In this document: piece by piece, positions 9,029 through 18,181 of the stretch
Numbering within the stretch: position 1 is the first letter of the stretch
Layout: every line of letters starts with the position of its first letter
Source: Rubrivivax sp.
GTDB lineage: Bacteria > Pseudomonadota > Gammaproteobacteria > Burkholderiales > Burkholderiaceae_C
DNA: 64,000 bases
Assembly (NCBI GenBank): GCA_027485165.1
Contig: JAIXRN010000018.1
Span: 1-64,000, forward strand
Direction of reading: 5' to 3'
The notes under the pieces: model-generated
What the model saw: only the letters and a program-made list of their open reading frames with translations
Told to the model about the DNA's origin: nothing
Databases searched by the model: none
Translations under genes and position numbers: made by a program

Positions 9029-10509
9029 GCGGTACAGGCCAGCACCCTGCCGACGACGCCGACCGCGACTTCATCGAAGCCGCCCTGCCCGCTTTCATCA
9101 GCGAAGCGCAGGAGCAGATCGAGAGCCTGGAACAGCTGCTGCTGCAGCTGGAAGATGCCCCTGGCGACACCGAACTGCTGAACGCGCTGTTCCGCTGCGC
9201 CCACACGGTCAAGGGTTCGGCCGGCATCTTCGGGCTGAACCGCGTGGTGGCCTTCACCCACCATGTCGAAACCCTGCTGGACCAGCTGCGCGAAGGCCAT
9301 CTGGCGCTGACCCCGGCCTTGAGCACCCTGCTGCTGCAATGCAACGACCAGCTGCGCAACCTGGTGGCCCAGGCGCGCGACCGCAGCGAAAGCGAAGACC
9401 CGCAGCAGGAAGCCCTGCGCGCCGGCCTGGTGGCCCAGCTGCAGGCGGCTGCTGGCCACCTTGCAACCACGCCGGCACTGGCCCAGGCCGCCCCGGCGAC
9501 TGGTGCCGAGCAGGACTGGCAGTTGTCTGCCGCCTTCGGCCGCGACACCTTCCGCAATGGCATGGACCCGCTGGCCCTGCTGAACTACCTGCGCGGCTTG
9601 GGCGAGATCCAGCGCCTGGTCTGCGACACCGCAGCCGTGCCCACGCTGGACCAGCTGGACCCGGAAAGCTGCCACCTGGCCTTCGAACTGGCCTTGCACA
9701 CCGAGGCCACGCGCGAACAGATCGAAGGCGCCTTCAGCTTCGTGCGCGACGACTGCGAGCTGCAGGTGCGGGGTCCTGGCGCGGCCCTGCAGCGCAATGA
9801 CATTCCAACGCCAACGCCACAAGGCCTGCCACCTGGCCCCGCAAGCCCTGCCCCGTCGCGAGAAGCTGGCCCGGCCCACGCCGCGACGGCGACAGCCGAA
9901 GAAGGCCGCTTCATCCGCGTGCAGGCCGACCGGCTGGACGAGGTCATCAACCTGCTCGGCGAACTCGTCATCGCCAGCGCTGGCGCCAGCCTGCTGGCCC
10001 GCCAGACGCGCCAGGGCGCGCTGCTGGAAGCCAACAGCCAGATCGGCCGGCTGGTGGAAGAGATCCGCAACGGCACCCTGCAGCTGCGCATGGTGCCCAT
10101 CGGCGAGACCTTCTCGCGCTTCCGGCGCGTGGTGCGCGACACCGCTGCCGAACTGGGCAAGGACGTGCTGCTGGACATCGTGGGTGGCGACACCGAGCTC
10201 GACAAGAGCGTGGTCGAGCGCATCGCCGACCCGCTGATGCACCTGGTGCGCAACGCCCTGGACCACGGCCTGGAAACACCCGAACAGCGGCTGGGCAGCG
10301 GCAAGCCCGCGCAGGGCCGGCTCCAGCTGTCGGCCTGCCATGAATCGGGCAGCGTGCTGATCCGCATCGACGACGACGGCCGCGGCATCCAGCGCGACAA
10401 GGTGCTGCAGCGCGCCTGGGAACGCGGCCTGGTCGAACCCGGGGTGGTACCGGCCGACGCCGACATCGACCGGCTGATCTTCGAACCCGGATTCAGCACA
10501 GCGGAGTAG
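9025..10509 (+). CDS. cheA: CheA histidine kinase, N-terminal part (frame ended by an internal amber codon)
   Basis: CheA autophosphorylates on its HPt histidine and passes phosphate to CheY and CheB. This 494-residue part has the HPt domain with His60 in CAHTVKGSAGIFG, a linker, the dimerisation domain, and the first part of the HATPase domain: N box HLVRNALDHGLE, G1 box IRIDDDGRGI and F box FEPGFSTAE. It then stops at TAG. The G2 box and the CheW-like domain lie directly downstream in the same frame. If translated only to the TAG, the product would lack part of the ATP site and could not dock in receptor arrays. Family members usually have Gln at this place, so one C-to-T change explains the break. 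Confidence 0.88.
   Translation: MSGTGQHPADDADRDFIEAALPAFISEAQEQIESLEQLLLQLEDAPGDTELLNALFRCAHTVKGSAGIFGLNRVVAFTHHVETLLDQLREGHLALTPALSTLLLQCNDQLRNLVAQARDRSESEDPQQEALRAGLVAQLQAAAGHLATTPALAQAAPATGAEQDWQLSAAFGRDTFRNGMDPLALLNYLRGLGEIQRLVCDTAAVPTLDQLDPESCHLAFELALHTEATREQIEGAFSFVRDDCELQVRGPGAALQRNDIPTPTPQGLPPGPASPAPSREAGPAHAATATAEEGRFIRVQADRLDEVINLLGELVIASAGASLLARQTRQGALLEANSQIGRLVEEIRNGTLQLRMVPIGETFSRFRRVVRDTAAELGKDVLLDIVGGDTELDKSVVERIADPLMHLVRNALDHGLETPEQRLGSGKPAQGRLQLSACHESGSVLIRIDDDGRGIQRDKVLQRAWERGLVEPGVVPADADIDRLIFEPGFSTAE
10507..10509 (+). other. In-frame TAG interrupting cheA
   Basis: The codons read GCG GAG TAG GTG ACC AAC, giving [23 protein letters not shown]. In CheA homologues this site commonly reads FSTAEQVT, so CAG has become TAG. 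Both sides stay in the same frame with no insertion or deletion. A GGAG sits three bases before the TAG and the next codon is GTG, so reinitiation is conceivable. Confidence 0.9.
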
Positions 10510-11109
10510 GTGACCAACCTGTCGGGCCGCGGCGTGGGCATGGACGTGGTCCGCCGCAACATCGAAGCCCTGCGCGGCAGCGTGCTGCTGGCCAGCACGC
10601 CCGGGGCCGGGTCGCGCATCGAGATCCGCCTGCCGCTGACCCTGGCCATCATCGACGGCTTCCTGGTGGGCGTGGGCGCTTCGCGCTTCATCTTCCCGCT
10701 CGACGCCGTGGTCGAGGTGATCGAAGACCGCCCGGCCACCGGCGGCGTGGACGCCCTGGGCCGCCGGCTGATGACGCTGCGCGGCCAGGTGCTGCCGGTG
10801 GTGTGCCTGCGCACGCTGTACGCGCTGGACACGCCCCCGCCGGGGCGCAGCAGCGTGGTGGTGATCCAGGCCGGCCACCGGCGCTTCGGCGTGCTGGTGG
10901 ACCAGCTGCTGGGCCAGCACCAGACCGTCATCAAGCCGCTGGGCCGCATGTTCCGCAGCCTGCGCGGCATGAGCGGTTCATCGATCCTGGGCAATGGCGA
11001 AGTGGCATTGATCTTCGACGTGCATTCACTCGCCCAGGCGGCCATCGACCCCCCCACTGGCGGCACGGCCCGCCCGAACCGAACTTCCACTGAAGGACAG
11101 ACACCATGA
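10510..11109 (+). CDS. cheA: CheA C-terminal part: G2 box and CheW-like regulatory domain
   Basis: This 199-residue continuation of cheA begins immediately after the amber codon in the same frame. It opens with the HATPase G2 box [19 protein letters not shown] and continues into the CheW-like P5 domain ([27 protein letters not shown] ... [15 protein letters not shown] ... [18 protein letters not shown]) that docks CheA to receptors. The GTG codon at 10510 with GGAG shortly before it might allow separate translation. On its own it could act like a CheW but not as a kinase. It is best viewed as the second half of one broken or read-through gene of about 694 codons. Its stop overlaps the next start as ATGA. 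Confidence 0.82.
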   Translation: MTNLSGRGVGMDVVRRNIEALRGSVLLASTPGAGSRIEIRLPLTLAIIDGFLVGVGASRFIFPLDAVVEVIEDRPATGGVDALGRRLMTLRGQVLPVVCLRTLYALDTPPPGRSSVVVIQAGHRRFGVLVDQLLGQHQTVIKPLGRMFRSLRGMSGSSILGNGEVALIFDVHSLAQAAIDPPTGGTARPNRTSTEGQTP

Positions 11110-13328
11110 ACACGCCACAAGTCTCCTGGATCGGCCGCCTCTTTGCCGGCAAGGCGCTGGACGAGACGGCGCAGTGCCTGCAGGCCGCGCTGGCACAGCA
11201 GGCGGCCGCGCAGGCCGAGCATGCCGCCGCGCAGGCCGCGCGGGCCGACAGCGAAGCCACGCTGGCGCAGCTGAAGCAGCGGCTGGACGAAGTGGAGGCC
11301 GAGCTGAAGGTGCGCACCGAGATCATGGACATCACCAGCATCGTCTCGGAAGCCGACAAGAAGGGCGACATCCTCTGCGTCAACCAGAAGTTCCTGGACG
11401 TCTCGAAGTACCCCAGGCATGAACTGATCGGGCATGGCCACAACACCACCCGGCACCCCGACATGCCCAAGGAAGTGTTCAAGCAGATGTGGTCCACCAT
11501 CGGCCGTGGCGACATCTTCCGCGGCGTGGTGAAGAACCGCGCCAAGGACGGCACGCCCTACTACGTGGACGCTGTCATCGCCCCCATCCTGGGCGAAAAC
11601 GGCAAGCCCATGAAGTACCTGGGCGTGCGCTACGACATCACCGAAGCCGAACTGGAACGGCAGAACGCGCGCGGCGTGCTGGGCGCCATCGACCAGAACT
11701 TCGCCTTCATCGAATTCGACCTGGGCGGCCACGTGCTGCATGCCAACGGCAACTTCCTGAAGGCCCTGGGCTACACGCTGGACGAGATCAAGGGGCGCCA
11801 CCACCGCACCTTCGTCGACCCGGCCTACGCCAGCAGCCACGACTACACGCAGTTCTGGCACGACCTGGGCGCGGGCAAGGCTGTGAGCGATGTCTTCAAG
11901 CGCATCACCAAGGCTGGCACGGAGATCTGGATCCAGGGTGCCTACGCCCCGGTGAAGGACGAGATGGGCTGCGTCTTCAAGATCGTGAAGGTGGTGAGCG
12001 ACGTCACCGAACAGGTGCGCGCGCGCCAGATGCTGGAACAGGCCGTGGCCCAGGCCCAGCGCGCCACGGGTGCGGCGATGGGCGGCGACCTGTCGCAGCG
12101 CATTCCGCTGGAAGGCAAGAGTGGCCCCATCCGCGACCTGTGCGAAGGCGTGAACGCGCTGCTGGAAACGACGTCCGTCATCTTCAGCGACGTCGGCCGC
12201 GTCTTCGGCGCCCTGGCCGCCGGCGACCTGAGCCAGCGCATCACGCGCGACGTTGAAGGTGTGTTCGGCCAGGTGCGCGACGACGCCAACGCCACCAGCG
12301 AAAAGCTGGCCGCCGTCATCGACGACGTGGGCCGCGTGTTCAGCGGCATGGCCACGGGCGACCTGACGCAGCGCATCACGCGCGAAGCCCAGGGTGTGTT
12401 CGAACAGGTGAAGCACGACGCCAATAGCACCGGCGACAAGCTGGTGGGCATCATCGAAGAAGTGCGCGCCGCCGCCGACGCGCTGACCGGCGCGGCCAAC
12501 CAGGTCAGCGCCACGGCGCAGAGCCTGAGCCAGAGTGCCAGCGAACAGGCCAGTTCGGTGGAAGAGACGACAGCATCAATCGACATGATGAGCGCGTCCA
12601 TCACGCAGAACAGCGACAACGCCCGCGTCACCGACGGCATGGCCACCAAGGCCAGCCAGGAAGCCGGCGACGGCGGCACGGCCGTGACGCAGACGGTGCA
12701 GGCGATGAAGCAGATCGCGCAGAAGATCAGCATCGTCGACGACATCGCCTACCAGACCAACCTGCTGGCCCTGAACGCCGCCATCGAAGCCGCGCGCGCC
12801 GGCGAACACGGCAAGGGCTTCGCCGTGGTGGCGGCCGAGGTGCGCAAGCTGGCCGAACGCAGCCAGGAAGCGGCGAAGGAGATCGGCGACCTGGCGGGCA
12901 ACAGCGTGAGCACCGCCGAACGCGCGGGCAAGCTGCTGGACGAGATCGTGCCCAGCATCCAGAAGACCAGCGAACTGGTGCAGGAGATTGCCGCCGCATC
13001 GCAGGAACAAAGCCAGAGCGTGACGCAGATCAGCGGCGCCATGGGCCAGCTGAGCAAGGCCACGCAGCAGAACGCTTCGGCTTCCGAAGAGCTGGCTGCC
13101 ACCAGCGAAGAACTGAGCGGCCAGGCCGAACAGCTGCAGCAGTCGGTGGCCTTCTTCCAGCTGCGCGGTGAAGACATCGCCGCCCCGCGCGGCAGCCGGC
13201 ACGACAGCCCAGCCGAGCGCCGTTCCGCGGCTTCGCCCGGCGCGGCGCTGCGAGGTGGCGCCAAGCCCACCGGCCTGGCCCCGCGCCCGGCCGCCAAGGT
13301 GGCGGGTGGCAACTTCCGGCCGTACTGA
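11106..13328 (+). CDS. Soluble PAS-containing methyl-accepting chemotaxis protein
   Basis: A 740-residue chemoreceptor with no membrane segment. In order it has a coiled-coil start (to about residue 75), two PAS domains (about 75-185 and 195-305, the first with the Aer-like [13 protein letters not shown] motif), three HAMP-like repeats each marked by GDLSQRI or GDLTQRI, and the signalling domain with [38 protein letters not shown]. The C-terminal tail is basic and Ala/Pro rich. The PAS signature suggests sensing of redox state or oxygen through a flavin, as in Aer-type receptors, though no ligand can be proven. A GAAGGACAG ribosome-binding site precedes the ATG, which overlaps the cheA stop. 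Confidence 0.92.
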   Translation: MNTPQVSWIGRLFAGKALDETAQCLQAALAQQAAAQAEHAAAQAARADSEATLAQLKQRLDEVEAELKVRTEIMDITSIVSEADKKGDILCVNQKFLDVSKYPRHELIGHGHNTTRHPDMPKEVFKQMWSTIGRGDIFRGVVKNRAKDGTPYYVDAVIAPILGENGKPMKYLGVRYDITEAELERQNARGVLGAIDQNFAFIEFDLGGHVLHANGNFLKALGYTLDEIKGRHHRTFVDPAYASSHDYTQFWHDLGAGKAVSDVFKRITKAGTEIWIQGAYAPVKDEMGCVFKIVKVVSDVTEQVRARQMLEQAVAQAQRATGAAMGGDLSQRIPLEGKSGPIRDLCEGVNALLETTSVIFSDVGRVFGALAAGDLSQRITRDVEGVFGQVRDDANATSEKLAAVIDDVGRVFSGMATGDLTQRITREAQGVFEQVKHDANSTGDKLVGIIEEVRAAADALTGAANQVSATAQSLSQSASEQASSVEETTASIDMMSASITQNSDNARVTDGMATKASQEAGDGGTAVTQTVQAMKQIAQKISIVDDIAYQTNLLALNAAIEAARAGEHGKGFAVVAAEVRKLAERSQEAAKEIGDLAGNSVSTAERAGKLLDEIVPSIQKTSELVQEIAAASQEQSQSVTQISGAMGQLSKATQQNASASEELAATSEELSGQAEQLQQSVAFFQLRGEDIAAPRGSRHDSPAERRSAASPGAALRGGAKPTGLAPRPAAKVAGGNFRPY

Positions 13329-13348
13329 ACGCCGCGCGGAGCCTGAAC

Positions 13349-13918
13349 ATGAGCAGCGTCAGCACCAAGGCCGACCATCAGCCCGCCCACCCACCCGCCC
13401 ACCCGCCCGGCCACCAGCCCGCCAACGCCGCCAGCGAGGCCCCAGGCCAGTACCTCACCTTCGCCCTGGGCGAAGAGGTGTTCGCGATGGACATCCGCAC
13501 GGTGCGCGAAATCATCCAGGTCGGTGCCATCACCACCGTGCCCCTGATGCCGGGCTTCGTGCGCGGCGTCATCAACCTGCGCGGGGCCGTGGTGCCGGTG
13601 ATCGACCTGCACGCGCGCTTCGGCCGCGCCGCGGCGCAGATCAGCAAGAAGACCTGCATCGTCATCTTCGACGCGCTGCGCGACGGCGAACGCGTGGAAC
13701 TGGGCCTGATGGTGGACGCGGTGAGCGAGGTCATCGAGATCGCCGCGGCACAGATCGAGCCGCCGCCGCACTTCGGCGGCGCGGTGCGGCGCGACTTCAT
13801 CCGCGGCATGGGCAAGGTCGGCACGCGCTTCGTCATCCTGCTGGAACCCGACCGCGCCTTCGACGTGGGCGAAATGGCCGAGCTCTGCGCCGCTTCGCAA
13901 ACCGCGCTGGCCGCCTGA
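13349..13918 (+). CDS. cheW: Chemotaxis coupling protein CheW
   Basis: CheW links receptors to CheA in the sensory array. The 189-residue protein has an unusual His/Pro-rich N-terminal extension of about 30 residues (repeats of HPPAHPP type) before the CheW fold: YLTFALGEEVFAMDIRTVREII, the MPGFVRGVINLRGAVVPVIDLHARFG core and the C-terminal GMGKVGTRFVILLEPDRAF strand. The extension makes it somewhat longer than most CheW proteins. It starts 20 bases after the receptor gene with a GCGGAG ribosome-binding site. Confidence 0.93.
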   Translation: MSSVSTKADHQPAHPPAHPPGHQPANAASEAPGQYLTFALGEEVFAMDIRTVREIIQVGAITTVPLMPGFVRGVINLRGAVVPVIDLHARFGRAAAQISKKTCIVIFDALRDGERVELGLMVDAVSEVIEIAAAQIEPPPHFGGAVRRDFIRGMGKVGTRFVILLEPDRAFDVGEMAELCAASQTALAA

Positions 13919-13939
13919 ACCTGCACAAGGAACCCCACC

Positions 13940-14767
13940 ATGCCCGGCCTGTCGCTCAGCACACCCACCTTCCAGCGCATATCGGCCCTGATGCACGACA
14001 GCATCGGCCTGGCCTTCACCGAGGCCAAGCGGCCGCTGATCAGTTCGCGCCTGGCGCCACGCATCCAGCGCCTGGGACTGCACAGCTTCGAGGACTACCT
14101 GTCCCTGATCGAAGGCCATGGCCCACAGGACGACGGTGGCGAATTCCAGATGGCGGTGGACCTGCTGACCACCAACGAAACCTACTTCTTCCGCGAACCC
14201 GCGCACTACGAACTGCTGGAACGCGAACTGGCCCGCACCCGGCCGCAGCAGATGGCGGTGTGGAGCGCGGCCTCGTCCTTCGGCGACGAGGCCTACAGCA
14301 GCGCCATGCTGCTGGCCGACATGGCGCAGCAAGGCCGCATCGGCCGGGCCTGGCAAGTGCTGGGCACCGACATCAGCGACCGCGTGCTGCGCAGCGCGGC
14401 GCTAGGCATCTACCCCGAAGACCGGCTGCGCCACGTCAGCCCCGAGCGGCTGCGCCGCTACTGCCTGCGCGGCGACGGTGAATCGGAAGGGCTGGTGCAG
14501 GTGCAGCCGCAGCTGCGGCAACAGGTGCGTTTCGGCCAGCTGAACCTGTGCGCCCCAATCGAAGCGCTGGGGCCCTTCGACGTGGTCTTCCTGCGCAACG
14601 TGCTGATCTATTTCGACCCGCCCACCAAGCGCGCCGTGGTGGACCGCGTGCTGACACAGCTGCGCCCAGGCGGTCTGTTCTTCATCGGCACCGCCGAAGG
14701 GCGCGTGCCCTGCGACACCCCGCTGCAGGTGCTGGCGCCCGGCGCCTTCCGGAAGGCCGCTGCATGA
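13940..14767 (+). CDS. cheR: Chemoreceptor glutamate methyltransferase CheR
   Basis: CheR uses S-adenosylmethionine to methylate glutamates on receptors for adaptation. The 275-residue protein has an N-terminal helical domain, the NETYFFRE motif at 79-86, GTDISDRVL and the late FDVVFLRNVLIYFD motif. The SAM-binding loop reads WSAASSFGDEAYS at 108-120, where most CheR proteins have WSAACSTGEEPYS; the Cys, Thr, Glu and Pro positions are all changed. Ribosome-binding site AAGGA precedes the ATG. It overlaps cheD by four bases (ATGA). Confidence 0.92.
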   Translation: MPGLSLSTPTFQRISALMHDSIGLAFTEAKRPLISSRLAPRIQRLGLHSFEDYLSLIEGHGPQDDGGEFQMAVDLLTTNETYFFREPAHYELLERELARTRPQQMAVWSAASSFGDEAYSSAMLLADMAQQGRIGRAWQVLGTDISDRVLRSAALGIYPEDRLRHVSPERLRRYCLRGDGESEGLVQVQPQLRQQVRFGQLNLCAPIEALGPFDVVFLRNVLIYFDPPTKRAVVDRVLTQLRPGGLFFIGTAEGRVPCDTPLQVLAPGAFRKAAA

Positions 14768-15315
14768 GCGCCCCGCTGCTGGCACCTGCTTGCCACACCC
14801 CGTCGCACCTGTCTGAACCGCTGCTGCACACCCTGCACCCCGGCGACATGGCCTGCGGGGGCCGTGGCGAACGCTTTGCCACGCTGCTGGGTTCCTGTGT
14901 GGCCGTGGTGCTGAGCGACCCGCGGCGCACGGTGGGCGCCATGTGCCATGTGGTGCACGCCGGCTTCCCGCCCAGGGGTGATGTGCAGACCCATGACACC
15001 GCCTGGGGCGAACCCGCACTGCAGGGCCTGTACGCGCTGCTGCGCCAGCGCGGCATCGTGCCGCAGCTGTGCGAGGCCTGGCTCTACGGCGGCGGCAACA
15101 TGTTCCCGGGCCAGTTCCCGAACGACCGGCCAGGCCAGGCCACAGGGGCGCAGGGCGGCGGGCATGTGGGCACGCAGAACGCGCGCTGGGCACAGCAGGC
15201 GCTGGCACGTGACGGCCTTCGGCTGCTGCACCAGGACCTGGGCGGCAGCTGCTACCGCCGCCTGGCCTGGACAGTGGGGCCGCATGCGCCCGAAGTGCAG
15301 GCGGTACCGGTATGA
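14764..15315 (+). CDS. cheD: Chemoreceptor glutamine deamidase CheD
   Basis: CheD deamidates specific glutamines of receptors to glutamate and in some bacteria also interacts with CheC. The 183-residue protein shows the catalytic Cys45 in TLLGSCVAVVL and His62 in GAMCHVVHAGFP, with the later WLYGGGNMFP and GTQNARW segments typical of the family. The frame is open upstream inside cheR, but the ATG at 14764 overlaps the cheR stop (ATGA) and starts just before the homologous region. Confidence 0.9.
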   Translation: MSAPLLAPACHTPSHLSEPLLHTLHPGDMACGGRGERFATLLGSCVAVVLSDPRRTVGAMCHVVHAGFPPRGDVQTHDTAWGEPALQGLYALLRQRGIVPQLCEAWLYGGGNMFPGQFPNDRPGQATGAQGGGHVGTQNARWAQQALARDGLRLLHQDLGGSCYRRLAWTVGPHAPEVQAVPV

Positions 15316-15382
15316 GCGCACTTCCGCCCCGCTGCCATCACGCGACAGATCTGACCGCGATGACGCTGCCGCGCCCCCAGCG

Positions 15383-16456
15383 ATGAGCATTCAGGTCTTC
15401 GTCATCGACGACTCGGCCATCGTGCGCCAGACCCTGGCCCACCTGCTGCAGGGTGACCCCGAGATCGAACTGGCCGGCAGCGCCCCGAACCCGCTGATCG
15501 CGGCACCCATGCTGCGCAAGAAGCGGCCCGACGTGCTGCTGCTGGACATCGAGATGCCCGGCATGGATGGCCTGACCTTTCTGCGCCAGCAAATGGCCGA
15601 AGCGCCGATACCGACCGTGATCTGCAGCACTCTCACCACCGAAGGCAGCCGCATGGCCCTGGAAGCCCTGGCTGCCGGCGCCGTGGGCGTGGTGGCCAAG
15701 CCGCGGCTGGGGCTGAAACAGTTTCTGGAAGATTCGCGGCGCGAACTGGTGGCCGCGCTGAAGAGCGCCGCGCGCTCGCGCCCGCGCCAGGCCAGCGGCG
15801 GCCGGCCCGGCACGGCACTGGCTGCAACCGCGCCACCCGCGGCGGCCGCGCGCGTGGCGGTGCCCGGGCTGCATGCACTGTCGATGAACAAGCCGGTGCT
15901 GATCGGCAGCAGCACTGGCGGTACGCAGGCGCTGGAAGTGGTGCTGACGGCCCTGCCCGCCGACAGCCCCGGCATCGCCATCGTGCAGCACATGCCCGAG
16001 AAGTTCACCGCCATGTACGCCCAGCGCATGGACGGCTTGTGCGCCATGCGCGTGCGCGAAGCGCAGGATGGCGACCGGCTGGAACGCGGGCTGGCGCTGA
16101 TCGCACCCGGCGGGCGCCACCTGCAGCTGCGCAAGGCCGGCGGCCAGTATTACGCCGTGGTGGCCGACGGCCCGCCCGTGAACCGCCACAAGCCCAGCGT
16201 GGACGTGCTGTTCCGCTCGGTGGCGGACTGCACGCATGGCGATGTACTGGCCATCATGCTCACCGGCATGGGCGACGACGGTGCGCGCGGCATGAAGCTG
16301 CTGCACGACGGCGGCGCGCGCTGCCTGGCGCAGGACGAAGCCAGCTGCGTGGTCTTCGGCATGCCCAAGGAAGCCATCAAGCTGGGCGCCGTGGACCAGG
16401 TGCTGCCGCTGGACAGGATGGCCAGCGCCATCCAGCAGTTCGACGCGCGGGGCTAG
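15383..16456 (+). CDS. cheB: Chemoreceptor methylesterase/response regulator CheB
   Basis: CheB removes receptor methyl groups after phosphorylation by CheA. The 357-residue protein has an N-terminal receiver domain (Asp9, Asp10, phosphoacceptor Asp55 in LLLDIEMPGMDG), an Ala/Arg/Pro-rich linker of about 45 residues and a C-terminal esterase domain. The catalytic triad is visible as Ser177 in IGSSTGGTQAL, His203 in VQHMPEKFT and an Asp in MLTGMGDDGARGM. The ATG at 15383 is chosen because homology begins there; a longer upstream frame would overlap cheD. This is the last gene of the che operon and meets panE head-on. Confidence 0.94.
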   Translation: MSIQVFVIDDSAIVRQTLAHLLQGDPEIELAGSAPNPLIAAPMLRKKRPDVLLLDIEMPGMDGLTFLRQQMAEAPIPTVICSTLTTEGSRMALEALAAGAVGVVAKPRLGLKQFLEDSRRELVAALKSAARSRPRQASGGRPGTALAATAPPAAAARVAVPGLHALSMNKPVLIGSSTGGTQALEVVLTALPADSPGIAIVQHMPEKFTAMYAQRMDGLCAMRVREAQDGDRLERGLALIAPGGRHLQLRKAGGQYYAVVADGPPVNRHKPSVDVLFRSVADCTHGDVLAIMLTGMGDDGARGMKLLHDGGARCLAQDEASCVVFGMPKEAIKLGAVDQVLPLDRMASAIQQFDARG

Positions 16457-16468
16457 CGCCAGCCGACC

Positions 16469-16484
16469 GGCGGCCAGTGCCGCC
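16469..16484. terminator. Hairpin between convergent cheB and panE
   Basis: A perfect 6-bp stem GGCGGC/GCCGCC with loop CAGT fills the short gap between the two stop codons. There is no T-rich tail, so intrinsic termination is doubtful. Confidence 0.35.
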
Positions 16485-17405
16485 CTACTGCGGCCCCGGG
16501 CGCGCTTCCAGCAACTTCACCGCCAGCCACAGCGCCTGGTTGGCGGGCACGGCCAGGCCATGGGCCTGGGCCCGCTGCACGATGGTGCCGTTGAGAAAGT
16601 CGATCTCGCTGGGCCGCCCGCGCAGCAGGTCTTGCGCGGTCGACGAAATCTGGTCGGGCATGGTGTGGGCAATCTGCCGCACGGTTTCGTCCAGGCCGTC
16701 GGGCAGGGCCACGCCTTCGGCTGCCGCCACGGCGCGGCATTCGGCTTCCAGCTGGGCCATCAGCGCCGTCACGCCGGGCTGCTGCACCAGCCGGCCGTAG
16801 GGCATGGCGCCCAGGGCTGACAGCGCGTTGTAGACGCAGTTCACCACCAGCTTGCCCCACAGCAGGGCTTGCACGTCACCGCGCACCTCGGCCGGCACGC
16901 CAGCTGCCACCAGGGCCGTGGCCAGGGCCGCGCTGTGGGCGCCGGGCTCGATCAGCAGTTCACCCCGGCCGTGGTGGCGCAAGTGCCCGGGGCTGGCCAT
17001 TTCCACCGCCACATAAACCACGGCAGACGCCACGGCCACGCCCGGCAGCACCGCGCGCAGACGCTGGGCGTTGTCCACGCCGTTCTGCAGGCACAGCACC
17101 AGGGCACCCGGCTTCAGGTGCGGGCGCAGGGCCTGGCCGGCGCTGGCGGTGTCGTTCGACTTCACGGCCAGCAGCACCACGTCGGCCGTGGCCACTGCGT
17201 CGGGCGCCGTGCTGGCGGCCAGCGGCACCTGTTCGTCGAAGGCCGCCGTCTGCAGCCGCAGGCCCTGGGCCTGCACGGCCTGCACATGCGCGGCGCGGCC
17301 CACCAGCGTCACAGGGTGCCCAGCGCGGGCCAGCATGCCGCCGTAGTAGCAGCCCACGGCGCCGGCGCCCATCACGGCCACCTGTAGCAAGGCGGGCGTC
17401 GTCAT
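16485..17405 (-). CDS. 2-dehydropantoate 2-reductase family protein (PanE/ApbA-like)
   Basis: A 306-residue NADPH-dependent reductase of the PanE family, which reduces ketopantoate to pantoate in coenzyme A synthesis; several paralogues of the family act on other keto acids. The Rossmann motif GAGAVGCYYGG is near the N-terminus, followed by VVLLAVKSNDT and the C-terminal catalytic region with LLWGKLVVNCVYNALSAL and the DFLNGTIVQRAQAHGLAVPANQAL segment, which are canonical. The ATG at 17405 gives the usual family length. An in-frame GTG at 17468 would overlap the upstream stop (GTGA), has an AAGAAGG sequence before it and would add a 21-residue proline-rich leader. Confidence 0.87.
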   Translation of the reverse strand: MTTPALLQVAVMGAGAVGCYYGGMLARAGHPVTLVGRAAHVQAVQAQGLRLQTAAFDEQVPLAASTAPDAVATADVVLLAVKSNDTASAGQALRPHLKPGALVLCLQNGVDNAQRLRAVLPGVAVASAVVYVAVEMASPGHLRHHGRGELLIEPGAHSAALATALVAAGVPAEVRGDVQALLWGKLVVNCVYNALSALGAMPYGRLVQQPGVTALMAQLEAECRAVAAAEGVALPDGLDETVRQIAHTMPDQISSTAQDLLRGRPSEIDFLNGTIVQRAQAHGLAVPANQALWLAVKLLEARPGPQ

Positions 17406-17464
17406 CGGCCCATCATCGCGCGCAGGCGCGGGCGGCTTGGGTGGCACGGGGGGCGTGAGTGGGG

Positions 17465-18064
17465 TCACTGACCCTTCTTGGGCCGGCCAGTCTTGACAGC
17501 TTCCAGGCTGGCCAGCGCAGCCGCCAGCTGGGCACCCGACAGCAGCATCAAGGCCCGCAAGCCGGCGCGCAAGAGTTCGCTCTTCTTCGCTGGCCGCTTG
17601 GCGTCGATGGCACGCGCCTTCAGGGTGGCAAATAGGGCGAAATCAGACTCAGGCATGGTGAAGCCGTCACGCACCAGCTTGTGACGCGGCGGTTTCACGG
17701 CCGACGGCGCGCCCGCAGCCTTGGAAGCGGTCGGCGACGCGGCGACAGCCTTCTTGACGGCCGAGCTGGAAGCCGCTTGGGTGGCCGCTTGGGTGGCCGC
17801 TTGGGTGGCCGTCTTGGCGGCCGACTTCGGTGCGGTCTTGGGCCCAGACTTCTTTACGGTCTTGGACACCGCCTCAGACCGGGTCTTGGTCGCGGTCTTC
17901 GTCGCCGTCTTGGTCGCGTTCTTCGCTGGGGCCTTGGTTGGCGCCTTGGTTGGCACCTTGGTTGGCGCCTTGCTAGAGGCCTTGGTCGGGGCTTGGGTGG
18001 GGATCTCGGCTGCCGCCTGGGCGGCAGTGTCGGCCGGGCTCGGGGGTGTCATCGTGCTGGGCAT
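17465..18064 (-). CDS. Histone H1-like Lys/Ala/Thr/Pro repeat protein with a C-terminal compact domain
   Basis: A 199-residue protein whose first two thirds are low complexity with many TKAP, TKVP, TKTA and TQAA repeats, strongly basic and without hydrophobic segments. This is the composition of bacterial histone H1-like and AlgP-type DNA-binding tails. The last 70 residues (VRDGFTMPESDFALFATLKARAIDAKRPAKKSELLRAGLRAL...) look like a short folded domain, possibly ribbon-helix-helix. DNA binding is inference. GAGG lies upstream of the ATG at 18064. The stop overlaps a possible GTG start of the panE-like gene. The repeats are also visible as exact 12-base units in the DNA. Confidence 0.82.
   Translation of the reverse strand: MPSTMTPPSPADTAAQAAAEIPTQAPTKASSKAPTKVPTKAPTKAPAKNATKTATKTATKTRSEAVSKTVKKSGPKTAPKSAAKTATQAATQAATQAASSSAVKKAVAASPTASKAAGAPSAVKPPRHKLVRDGFTMPESDFALFATLKARAIDAKRPAKKSELLRAGLRALMLLSGAQLAAALASLEAVKTGRPKKGQ
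17775..17810. repeat. Three exact 12-bp units in the histone-like gene
   Basis: The unit GCTTGGGTGGCC occurs three times without change. It encodes the AATQ repeats, and gain or loss of a unit keeps the frame. Confidence 0.85.
17931..17966. repeat. Second 12-bp repeat array in the histone-like gene
   Basis: Units GCCTTGGTTGGC, GCCTTGGTTGGC and ACCTTGGTTGGC follow one another and encode the TKAP/TKVP repeats. Confidence 0.85.
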
Positions 18065-18181
18065 GTCGTCATCGCCTCTGTTTAACGGGGGAAACAGTTT
18101 AGACGATTCTTTTCGGCCCCGGCCCAAAGGGCCCAGCCCGTCTGTGCGATGGGCCGCGCGATGGCGCCACAGCGCCCGCCT

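Noticed and set aside
8776..12416. Two long minus-strand open frames (714 and 943 codons) under the che operon
   Set aside because: Both are antisense to cheA and mcp genes with clear motifs; the products show no domain.
17761..18000. Repeat arrays as a CRISPR
   Set aside because: The units are 12 bases, contiguous and coding, with no spacers.
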